A DNA stretch of 64,000 nt, from assembly GCA_025738555.1 (NCBI GenBank), contig JAOVFP010000009.1, forward strand, positions 3,348,001 to 3,412,000. The letters are read 5' to 3'. A program made the translations under genes and the position numbers. The notes below the pieces were generated by a model, which saw nothing but the letters and a program-made list of their open reading frames with translations, was not told the origin of the DNA and searched no databases. The stretch's first letter is position 1; each line of letters starts with the position of its first letter. Positions 50,225-61,124 of this stretch are shown piece after piece. The DNA is from Cyathus striatus. Lineage: Eukaryota; Basidiomycota; Agaricomycetes; Agaricales; Nidulariaceae.

Positions 50225-53200
50225 ATGGCACCTTTTGAAGCGGCGCACAACTTTCAGATCGTCAATTCTACATTTAACGACAATGGAAATGGCAGAGGTA
50301 TGGTATACAATACCTTCCCCTATCAGCGATATGATATATATATATCTAACGCCATGAATAGATAACTTTACCGACATATGCGATCGATTGGCTTCCTTTG
50401 TTTCTGACAAAAATGATTCCCGTGCAAAGTATGAAAATCACTTGCGGAATCGTGAACAACAGACTGGAGATTGGTTGCTTGCTGATGAAAACTTCGTAAA
50501 CTGGACTCTTGACAGCTCACAATTCCAGATCCTTTGGGTACATGGACAACCAGGATCCGGAAAATCAGTGTTATGTTCACATGCGATCGATAACATACGA
50601 CAAGACCAATCTAATGTTCTGAGCTACTATTTTTGTGGTGCAGAACAAGAATACAGGCCAGATGAGGTCCTAGGACTTATTGCTTATCAGCTCTTATCAA
50701 AGAAAATTGTCGACCTGATCCCTTCGAATATTCTTTCCCTTCCTCCATTGCGTACTAAAGAAACTTGGGTACTAAAATCATTAATCAAAGCTATAGTAGA
50801 AGGAAGCTCCCGAGTCTATTTTTTCATTGATGGGTTGGACGAGGAACTAGAGGGGAGATCTGCTACATTTTGGCGAAATGACTTCATAGAAGTGCTACAG
50901 TTCATGGTTCATCTAACACAGATGTTCCCAACCACTGTGCGCATTTGGTTTAGCAGCCAGAACAGGACAGATGTCAGGAGCTTACTCCAGGGCAACGCTC
51001 AGTTCTGGGAGCTTGATATAACACCATTTTCCGAAGCTGATATAAAGATGTATCTCGCCAATGCTGTTGAGAAAATTCATGGGGCCTCACGAGTAGGTCA
51101 CAAGAATATACTTCACGAACTACAGAACCGTGCAAAATGTAGTTTTATATGGGCGAAGCTTATGATGCTTGAGCTAGAAAGGGGATCCACTTCGGTTAGC
51201 TCAATGGCATCTCTCCTTGAGAAAGGGTTTCCTAAGAGCCTGGAAACATACTACCAACGTATCTTCAATCATATAGAAGATCAACTTAAGCCAATAGCGA
51301 GGTACGTGTCGACTCTTTCCGGTTCTATATATTGTAAAATACTCATGGAATCTCTTTATAGACAAGTATATTCACTTATTGTGTATGCGCGTCGTCCCCT
51401 TCGTTTCGCAGAGATTTTCGAAGCGGTTTGGTGCTTGAATAGTAACTCGAAGGCGATCCTGGACCCAAATGATCAAACTTTCAAATCATCCCTCAATCGT
51501 ATTTTTGAACCATGCATTGAGAAAATAAGTCAAGGAAAGGATTCCGAAAATGACGATAATCACACTTGCCACCTGATCCACTCGACATTACGAACATTTC
51601 TTCTTGAAAATCCAAATATACTGTGTGAAGAACTTCAGGGTACTCCTTTTATTTGTCCTCAAATTTTGGCAGAGGCATGCCTTACATATTTACGCCAAGA
51701 AAGGTACTCGGAGTTGCTCAAGACTCAGGATGATACCTGGGTCGATAGGAACAGCTGTCCTGTGAAAGATCATCATTTGCTTGTGTATGCAGCCAAGTAT
51801 TGGGACAAGCATATCAGTGATATCAGTGATTCAAATGCAATGCAAATGTTTTCGAAGAAGATTGAAGAATTCATGTTGTCACCACAGTTCATAACATGTG
51901 TTCAAGTACAGAGCATTTGGGTAGAGTCTCAATTCGTCATTTTTACCACCGGAAGAAGTGATTGGTCATATTTTCGTCGACACCTTCCATCATGGTTCTC
52001 TGCGGAAAATGATCTTGGAAAACGCCTTTGGAAGCAATATCGTCAACTTCTTCATGACTGGCACTACTTTCTTAGCTGTGGAGATTGTGATTTTTCGAAA
52101 GAGTGCCTAATTTCGGAATTTCGTGGTAAAGTAGACCGTGTATGGTTTGGGGCCCTGGGTAAAGATAATTTTCTAGGGGAATTCTCCGGAAAATATAGGA
52201 CTTTCACCTTTCAATCAGATGCTGGAGAACCAGATAACATTGCCTACTGTCTGGAACATTTGGACCAAACAGGCGAGAATTTGTATGCTATTCAAATCCC
52301 GTACGTTCTACTTACCTGAAGTCTGGCTCAATCTTTCTAAAGAATAACGGACTTAGATTTCTTGACATCAGTCGAAGTAATGATTCGGACTCGGCGCCTA
52401 CAATCAATTTTATATATCAACACTGGAAACTTTCGACATCTTCGCCCAAATTAGCTCAAGTCAGCAACATAAAAATGAGCATTCGCAAGTGTAATTTACA
52501 GCTGTATATGCTTCATGGAAAAGGAGCGACTACATTGTTTTCCTTCAGCTCGAATGCAGATATTCTGCGAATCGGAAATAAAATTCTCAGGAAAACTTCA
52601 TTAGAGGGGAAATTTTCCCCCCTTATCGGACTGGATGACTTCGACATACCTTACATTGAGGATATCTCATACAGAAGCTCAGATTATATACTTGTCCTCA
52701 CCTCTCGTACTCAGATTTCCAGAAGGGAGCTATCTAAACTCAAAAATGATCTATGGGAACAACTCGACGAAGTCAAGGAAATCGATGAAGATGATATGTC
52801 CGATTCGGGATCTGACGAATTTCTTGATTGCTCATCAGGAGATGGAGCTGATAGCGGAAGCGACGACTGCAGTTCGTTTCTATCTAGTGATTCCGAGTTA
52901 GAAAACGACAGGATGGTGCCTTGGCTGTGTTATTTGGACGGAGAAAGGGAAGGTAACCTATTAAGCGATGACGAGGCGGGATCTAATCCCGACCAAAATC
53001 TGTTAAATGACATCTATGATGACATTTCTTCATCTGGCTCCGGCGCGAGCGAGAACGAAAACGATGAAAAGAATGCCAAAGGGAAAAAAACAGTTAATGT
53101 GAGTACTTTCGTCAAATTAACGTAATACTTCTCTTCATCCTAGGGGTTGCAGTCAAATATTAGCTCAGACGAAGAAGATGAAGAAATGGATGTTGGCGGG

Positions 53201-54443
53201 TTATTTACGGATATGTCAAGCATGATGGAGGGGAAATATGATTGGGAACAGCTCCCGAAGTACATGTCTGACAAGGATGCACAATCAAGAACTTCTCGAG
53301 CCTCCATAATGGTCTTTGATATTTGCTTTGCTGGAGAACCATCCTTGCTTTTCGAAAAACGTTTACCACTCAAATGCAAGCTATATGGATCACCACCCGT
53401 TATACATCCTACAAAATCTCTGCTTGTGTGGCCATTGGCTGACGGTGACGTGATCTTTGTTGATTTCGGGAGGAGAACATATTTCACTAGGAGGTTGAGG
53501 CCGTCTACCGTCAACAGTAAGTAGAAACATTTTATATATCTACTTATCAGCTCACACATAGTCTATCTCAGCTAGACATGTTTTCATGAAGTGTCACTTT
53601 TCAAGCAATGGGGACTATTTGCATATCGTTTCACTTGAAGCACAAAAGTTAGCTGACAAAAATGGTTCAAATGGAAGTAAAGAAACCTTTCCAGGAGTCA
53701 AACTCGCTGTGCTTATATCTACCTATCGCCTTTCCGAAAAGAAACCGACACGCAGTGCTCCACGTCTAATATATAGAGTAAAACTTTCCTTGGGGCTAAC
53801 GAACATGATCCCGGTTTCGAGACTTCCATTCACAGTTACATGGACTGAAAATAATGCATATCTGACAGTCAGTCAAAAAATTCTTCGCACATACCGCATA
53901 CCGCTATTCAATAAAACAGATGATGGGACGAAAATATTAACTGAAGAAGATATTAGCGAAGACGAAATAACCATAGCCACACTCAAGAAGCCAATTTTCT
54001 TGCCATTTTCTTCAAGTGAACGTCAAGTGTTCTTCTTTCCTCAGTATGAACGGGTTAATGGAGGGACTTCCAGTAGTCTGCCGAGTCGCATTATCATCGG
54101 GGGAAGTGACAGACAGATGAAAGATATCGAGGCCCATCAAACGCAGGAGCGACATGAGGAAGTCATTTTTCGGCGCATTCTGGATAAAGAGAGGTTGTCA
54201 AGTTATGCACCTGCAATTGGATGTAATTTTAACATGGAGGATGAGGAAACCTTCAGCGGCTGGGCTGTCTCGGATGCTGCAGCGGAGATTCCGAAGTATG
54301 CCGGAGTTGGACAACTTGATCACCGAATGGAAGGTGTGGAGAGATTCACCGAAGATGACTGTGATTGTAAGTTATTCTTACATCCTACTCACGAGTAATC
54401 TGCTCACCAATCTTAATCTTAAGTGGAACCATATCTGTACTGA
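50225..54443 (+). CDS. NACHT-domain NLR-like (STAND) protein
   Basis: Six exons (50225-50297, 50362-52300, 52357-53098, 53144-53516, 53572-54366, 54424-54443) give 1313 residues. The 56-nt intron at 52301-52356 (GTACGT...CTTAG) resolves what first looks like a frameshift at 52319. The N-terminus holds HNFQIVNSTFNDNGNG. The NACHT has Walker A GQPGSGKS (about 86-93) and Walker B VYFFIDGLDE (about 176-185), with a RFAEI...CHLIHSTLRTFLLEN region typical of fungal NACHT proteins. From about 850 a Ser/Asp/Glu-rich linker follows, then segments such as FSSNGDYLHIVSLEAQ that resemble degenerate beta-propeller blades. STAND proteins are ATP-driven switches in fungal non-self recognition; the ligand is unknown. 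The last exon is uncertain: unspliced, the frame ends at 54398. Confidence 0.85.
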
Positions 54444-56079
54444 GAAACGAGTCCGGAAATCATGCACAAGTAGTAGAACTGTAATAAATATTTCTTGTAC
54501 GCTGTTATGCCATGAAAACTGCACGTTGTAACTGAACAAATAGAGAAGTGCTGAGTATGTCCGCCTTCATCGTTAATTGAAGATATCTTGAGGTTGAGGA
54601 ACATGCTTACATGGGCCAAACGTATGACGAGTACCATCCCAGTAACACATACATATCAAGATGACTCTACGGTACTTGAAGTCTTGAAGATATAAAGTAG
54701 GCGCTATCGTCCAACGGTCTTGTCCATGCATAGCGATATTCGGTGTATACGGATAGTACAAGGGTTGTAAGAGTATTGGTCTGAGCCTGGAGGTAAGAAG
54801 ACACTAGGAGGCGATTGCTAGCTTTAGCCTATACTGTTTATTGATAATGTTGAGTAGAATATCATAGGGAAAAACTATAATTGAGAAACATTTTAGTACC
54901 GGGCACCTATATAACAAGAAAGTCTTATTGCTCACTAATGTATCAACAATGTATTTCATGATTCAAGTTCTCAATCATTTAATAATCCACCAAAAGCGAT
55001 TTCCTGCACCTCGCACCTCCAGGCCTTTCTTTACCTGCATAGAGCGCTTTGATAACTGGAAGGACATTTGCAACAGCATGGAACCAGGGATGTGAATTGA
55101 ACCGAATGTCCCATATTTCATGGTTCACAAGTCTTAGTTGCCAGGGCAATGCCGGAGGGGATGTATGTCTGCGATAGCGCCAAAGGCCCCTGTTCTATTC
55201 TCGTGACGTGTAGTGGGTATTCTTATGTTCCACTGATCGCAGTAACATTGAAGGGCTGTTCACTTGCAGAACTACGTTTCGTCCGTAAATATTACAGCCC
55301 GACAGAGTTGGATAGGCTGAGAAACATGCTTACTTGGACCAGTGACGTATCAGCAGATAATTAACATCCTCCCAACATCCTCCCTTCATCCGGATTCCAA
55401 CGTCACTGTAACCAGAGCCCCAGAACCTATCCAGACATAATAAACACTATTTACACGCGGATCCCAAAAGTGATGGCAGTTCCCACGCTTTGGGTAAATA
55501 ATATGTTGTATTATATCGAGCCTAGTTTATCACCTATTGCATGGAATGTTTTGTAACATTGTTCATATATTCTACATAGGTTAATGCATATAATTGCAAA
55601 TTTTCGTTATGATACGATTATTCGATTATTCAGTAGTGTGTTATGAACTATTTCATAATAATATTCACTCTTATTCTGAGACAAATCATTTGAATTATAT
55701 AATTCCTTCCAGATTTCAGAATAGTATGATTCTTCTCCATGCTATAGTATACATGTCATTTAATCCAAACCAAAAGTTATATGAATGTGCTCCCATCCCA
55801 CTAAGAGAAATATGAGGCATAATATCCATCACACTGAATTGGCATGTGTGCTTCATTCTCTACTGCAGAATATCACTGTCTAACTGAGAAAATGACAGCT
55901 TTTATGCACACTATTTGGCTACAGAAATACATCTACATATATTGATGAAGTACCATCACATTATATTCATCTGTAAAGAAAATATAACAACATTTCTAAA
56001 TTTCACAACATTGGAAATAAGGAAATTTTATTTTTATAACACCATACCTTTTAACTGGAATGTATGGAATGCTAGTGTG
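54444..56079. other. Intergenic stretch, no gene supported
   Basis: A plus-strand frame at 55149-55364 ends with LRNMLTWTSDVSADN. A similar 25-bp block, read LRLRNMLTW, lies at 54591-54615. Neither is recognised. From about 55.5 kb the DNA becomes AT-rich and poor in CG. Confidence 0.35.
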
Positions 56080-56600
56080 GTTCACTAGTTCTGAGTGCAC
56101 CAAAGGTACATGATAAATATATGTAAACACCATCAGTAGCTTGAAGCAGACATGATGTTTACAAGTCAATAACTTTGTTTAGATTTATTCCTAAGCTACA
56201 TCATATAGCTAAACATATTAATGACATGTATATCTCTACTCTGAATGTACATTTGAGACCAGTAAGTATGTGATAAGTACACAGAAGTGTGATTTACTAG
56301 TTCTGAGTGTGCCAAAGGGGCATGGTAAACATATGTAAATACCATCAGTAGCTTGAAGCAGACATGATGTTTACAGGTCAATAACTTTGTTTGGATTTAT
56401 TCCTAAGCTACATCATATAGCTAAACATATTAATGACATGTATATCTATTCTCTGCATATACATTTGGGACCAGTGAGTATGTTGTAAGTACACAGCAGT
56501 GTGTTTTACTAGTTCTGAGTGCACTGTAGGGAGGTGATGAACATATGGAAACACCATCAGTAACTGAACAGAATAAAATTTTTGTTGGTGATTAACTCTG
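56080..56600. repeat. Tandem repeat, 212-bp period, about 2.5 copies
   Basis: ACTAGTTCTGAGTG recurs at 56084, 56296 and 56508, exactly 212 bp apart. Between them long blocks agree (CACCATCAGTAGCTTGAAGC, ACATCATATAGCTAAACATA). Units 1 and 2 are very similar, and unit 3 is shortened and more diverged. Confidence 0.85.
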
Positions 56601-56763
56601 TTTGATTCAAATAAAAAGCTTGAATACATAGCATGACTATAGTGGCATCTCAGAGGGAAATCATAACAAATTGGAAAAAGAACAAAAGTGACACTTGTGT
56701 CATAGTACATCAGGTACATTCCATGTTGCAGTGTACTACAAGTCTTCTGTACACTTATGAGCT

Positions 56764-56906
56764 ATTTCACCAGTCATTATTGTCATCACTCTCATCCTCA
56801 TCAGAAGTAAAAACCACTTCAAACTCTGGAACATCATCTTCACCTTCAAGAAGTGGATCTTCAGCATTCATCATTGCATCCAATTGGGATGAATGTGTGC
56901 CATCTT
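56764..56906 (-). other. Acidic C-terminal tail fragment, unassigned
   Basis: The minus strand reads MMNAEDPLLEGEDDVPEFEV, then TSDEDESDDNNDW and a stop. Acidic tails like this end several fungal transposases and other proteins. No upstream exon could be joined, so it may be a transposon relic. Confidence 0.2.
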
Positions 56907-56983
56907 ATTAATATGAGTTAAATGACATATAATTGAAGCCAAGATAAAGACTTGCCCAAACAACACAGAAAGTCATAGTTGTA

Positions 56984-57196
56984 TAAGTCATAATTGTCAG
57001 AAGCAAAAAATGGGAAAGGGGGTATTTTATATAATAGAGGGATTACCAAATAATCCCTCTAGTATATAAACACTCTGTATTTTGGTAGTTGTCAACAAGT
57101 TTCCTCCCATTTGTGTTTGAGTCCTTGCTCCTTATCATCCTCTTCTATCTCAATCTACTCTCTTTCCCATTTGTTGCTTCTGACAATTATGACTTA
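56984..57196. mobile_element. 213-bp MITE with 35-bp inverted ends
   Basis: TAAGTCATAATTGTCAGAAG at 56984 is mirrored by CTTCTGACAATTATGACTTA ending at 57196. The arms run about 35 bp and include TA at both outer ends, as in Tc1/mariner/pogo-type MITEs. A second, perfect 10-bp hairpin (AGAGGGATTA/TAATCCCTCT, 5-nt loop) lies inside the element near 57037-57061. Confidence 0.85.
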
Positions 57197-58179
57197 AACA
57201 ATATTTAAATTTGTAATCCAGTAGAATACACTATTAATTACATATAACCAAAGTTTGTAAGCAATTGACATAGGTTTGGATGTGTGATGTGACAATCAGT
57301 ACCAGTAATACAGTTAGTGAATCAAGTCCCAGAGTCCAAGAGTTCGGGTGAGTCCCAAGCTGCCAACTAGAGTATTCTATCTGAATAACACTATCAAGGG
57401 AAGATTCCAAGGGCTGGGGTTGAGTTCTGTGCTGCCAGTCAAAGTATCTGCACAATATGAACCAAGGGATTTGACACAATGGAAATATAATTGGGTTAAC
57501 AATTCCTACATAAATTACAAAGTACTAGATAGCTATACAATAAAGAAAAGACCCAAAGATAATACTCTGGATCATATTAGTACTTTTCCATACCCAGAAT
57601 AATGCTCCCAGTACTAAACTAGACAATCACATAACTTCAGGGAAATACTAAGTCAGAATCTATGAAGAGTTGTGCTGAAAGTTGAGCATGTGAGGCATTG
57701 ATGCAACAGGCAATCATTGCTTATCAGGTGGAACTTGCCAAACCTAAAGGTATCTGTAGAAATGGTGCATGCAAAATATGTGTGGGCCTTAGGATTTCAT
57801 CACTTATCTTATCTAATCCGCTCATATCTTATCTTATCACCACATGATCAGTCATGTGACATAACAATGCGGAAACCATGCATATCAACATGTGACATTC
57901 ATCAAGACTGCAGGCACAGTGCACAGTTTGGCCGTGCCTTTTGCATACCTTTAACATACATAGTACATGAGTTTGCACAGTAGAAGCACAGTTACATGCA
58001 TTGTAGTGTAGGCAGTAGATACATGCGATTACCTCAAGGACATTATTATTAATATGGTCATTTTAATTAGTTTTTCTCTATTCTTGTGCTAGTTTATTCC
58101 AGACAAGCAATAAGATTCACTTTTACTCCTTCTTCTTCATGTTTGAGTTCAACTTCAAGTTTTTGCTCATCTGTCGCTA
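57197..58179. other. AT-rich stretch, no gene recognised
   Basis: CpG-poor DNA with no conserved frame. The 5' part of the pogo-type element should lie here, but its outer end could not be found. Confidence 0.35.
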
Positions 58180-61124
58180 ACAGTGGGGCTTATGGATGCA
58201 TATCTTAAGGAGACAGGGAAGATCATTAAATTGGACCATACAATACTTATAAGACATATAAAGGTGTCAAAAGCCGTGCTGATTTTGCTGCTGATAGAGA
58301 ATGGTTGATGAAGGAGACCAGGCCTGTGATAGACCACATTATTGAGTCAGGAAATCAGGGCTTCCCATTTAGCCATAAAAGGCTTAAAGAAGTTGTCAAT
58401 GAAATCTTACGTGTATGACTTGGCTCATACTTTTGTGAAGAGGGTGTTGGAAAATGCTGGACAGAGCACTTTGTTGAGAAGCACAGTGATGAACTTAAAA
58501 CATCCTAGTCAACACCTCTAGAATCAAAATGTGGTGATGCTGTAAATGAACACACAAATCATGCATGGTGGAAGCTACTTGAAGAAACCATAGAGAAGTA
58601 CAATATACAGTCAGAACATATATATGGTGTTGATGAAGTTGGATGCCAGCCATATGGAACAGAACATGAGCATGTAATTGGAGGAAAGAGGAATGGGCCA
58701 CAATACCAGAGGCATGTTGGCAATCATGAAAACATCGCAGTTCTTGCCACAATCTGTGCTGATGGAACATCAATTCCTCCAGCTGTCATCTTCAAGGGAA
58801 AGGCATATCAGGTCAAGTGGTTACAGAATAATCCTGCCAATGCTTCATGAGTACATTGAATTTCAACAATTTAAAAAGGATTGGATATTCTGAAAAGGGA
58901 TGGACTGATGGTGAAATAGGTGTTGAATGGTTAAAGCTTTTTCACAAAGCTACAATTGAAAAAACAGGAAAGAATACCTGGTGGCTTTTATTAGTTGATG
59001 GGCACAACTCCCACTACACTATAGGATTTTTAAAGTTTGCATGCACTCATATGATTCTCATTCTCTGCTATCCATCACATCCAACACACATCTATCAGGG
59101 ACTAGATGTTGTTATATTTGCAGTCCTAAAGCACCAACTTAGTGAGGAGCATGACAAGTGGCTTCACAAAAATGCTGATGACATTAATAAAACAAATTTC
59201 CTTGAGATATATGGGAATGCTCACCTTGCAGCACTCACACCTGACAATATCAAGGCAGCATTCTGAAAAACTAGTGTTTGGCCCTTTAATCCAAATGTGG
59301 TTGAGCCACATATGATTGCTCCATCTTCCAGCTCCACCTCCAACCCCAGTGAAAACTGTTGCAAAGCTGCTTCATACACTTGCTATTGATAGTAATTTGA
59401 CTGATGTTGATGAAGAAGAAGATGGGAGTGGCATACCAGAATCCCCTTCTGATGTTTTACAAAAAAGGCAAGTCAAATGGCAGGAGCTGGTGGAATCTGC
59501 AGCAAAAGAATTAGCAAAAACAACTTTCAGTCAGTTGATCAATGAACCTACAGGTCAGCCACCTGCAGCATCCAGCAACACTCAACCAATTGACAGAAAC
59601 TCCACACCATTTGTTGTTGATGCACTCTCCATTACCCCAAAGACACATAATGAAGTTTCACTCCTTGCAGCACTCTGTGAAATGGAGATAGAAAATTAAG
59701 CCCTTTGACAGTGTGTCATTCACCTGCAAGCAATGAACATAATGAACCAAGCTCACTGTATTGAGCTCCAGTTTCACAACAGGCAAGGGTGTCATATTCT
59801 ACCACTATTCTGGGGGGAAATATTTAAAATAGTTTGTATCTATTTGGCTGTGTGATATATTAAATCTTATAGCAGTATTCTCTTGTTATATATAACCTAA
59901 GATATTCAAAATCTTCACTAGCTAATTTCCTATTAAAATGCTGTATAAAATTTTAAGTATTCAATATATATATAAGAGTTTTTTCAGAAACCACTACTTT
60001 AAATTTTGTGAGTGAAAGTATTCTCAAAATGTTCTTAGATTATTTTACTTATTCAGTCAATAATAAACAAATTTCTTATATATATTCATCAGCCAAATAT
60101 ATTGAAAATACTCATAAACTATTCTTTAAAAATGAATATTACTATGACAATAATTAACAAATTTCTTGTATATATTCTTCAGCTAAATATACTGAAAATA
60201 TTCACTAACTATTCTTTAAAAATGAATAATATTATGACAAAATTTTGCCGATTACAGGTTATGAAATACAAACATTCTGCTCTTTGATATTTCTAAAATA
60301 TGTCCAGAATATTTTAAATAAACAGAAGAATTTTTGTGAATACTTCTCACAATATTCAATGTAGTTGTCCCTCATATATCTATTATATATACACTGAATA
60401 CTTGAAATTTTATACAGTATTTTAATTGAAAACTGGTTACTATAAATTTAAAATATTTTAGATTATATATGACAGCAGAATACTGCTATAAGATTTAAAA
60501 TATTACACAGCAAAATAAGTACAAAATAAGCACAAACTATTTCAAATATTCCCCTCCAGAATAGTAATAGAATATGTCACCCTTGCCTGTTGTGTTTCAT
60601 CTCATTGCAAAGCAGGAAAAAAAAGAATGCAGCAAAATGGGGAAACTGGTAGCAGATGGTCTTCCACAGCTACTTTCTTCTGATGAATTTTATGAAACTA
60701 TTGTTGAATTTACTCAATGAAGAGGTGAACAGGTAACAGAGAAGGCAGCAATGGCAGACAGAAAGGAGATGTGGAGGGAAGAAGTAAGGAAGTGGGAAGC
60801 TGAAAAGGCCAAATATACTGCAGATTCAAAAGCAGATTCAAAAGCCCACAAAAATGCAGTAGCTACTTGGATGGTAGACAAGGCTCGAGCAAAGAAAGAT
60901 GGCCAGCCATTCAAAACTCCAAGACCTGAGAAACTCAAGGCAAGAAAACCTATGAGAAAAAAGCCACTGTGGAAGGATTTTAAACTTGCTATAATGGGGG
61001 AGGAAGATGAAAGAAGTGAGGATGATAGAGAGGAAGATGAAGAGGAGGATGAAGATGAAGCTGAGAATGATAGGGAAGATGAATATGGTGCAAGTGATGA
61101 TGACATTGACAGTGATGCTTAATT
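58180..61124 (+). pseudogene. Pogo/CENP-B-type transposase relic
   Basis: Pieces in order: KSRADFAADREWLMKETRPV with HKRLKEVVNEIL (DNA-binding part); WTEHFVEKHSDELKTS; EHIYGVDEVGCQPYG (first catalytic Asp); IAVLATICADGTSIPPAVIF; GYSEKGWTDGEIGVEWLKLF; TWWLLLVDGHNSHYT (second Asp); LCYPSHPTHIYQGLDVVIF (third acidic residue); KTSVWPFNPNVV; and a coiled, Lys/Glu-rich C-terminus MWREEVRKWEAEKAKYTADS ending in an acidic tail at 61122. Several stops and frameshifts break it. The C-terminal part is split by an 818-bp nested element at 59776-60593; without it EIELQF-like sequence continues as HLIAKQEKK. CG dinucleotides are rare throughout, suggesting mutation of methylated cytosines. Confidence 0.85.
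59776..60593. mobile_element. 818-bp foldback element nested in the pogo transposase
   Basis: The ends ACAACAGGCAAGGGTG and CACCCTTGCCTGTTGT are inverted, and similarity continues for about 215 bp inward on both sides. A 5-bp target duplication GTTTC flanks it (59771-59775 and 60594-60598). The core has two direct 91-bp repeats beginning AACAAATTTCTT at 60065 and 60156. It is very AT-rich with no coding frame. Confidence 0.88.

Noticed and set aside
52319..52475. Frameshift making the NACHT gene a pseudogene
   Set aside because: A 56-nt intron with good splice sites and correct phase removes the problem.
54695..54780. Possible second tRNA (GGCGCTATCGTCCAACGG start)
   Set aside because: Only the 5' end resembles the tRNA-Ser gene. 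No T arm or pairing acceptor end follows.
60714..61106. Minus-strand Ser-rich frame opposite the pogo C-terminus
   Set aside because: It is the shadow of the acidic/lysine-rich plus-strand transposase tail.
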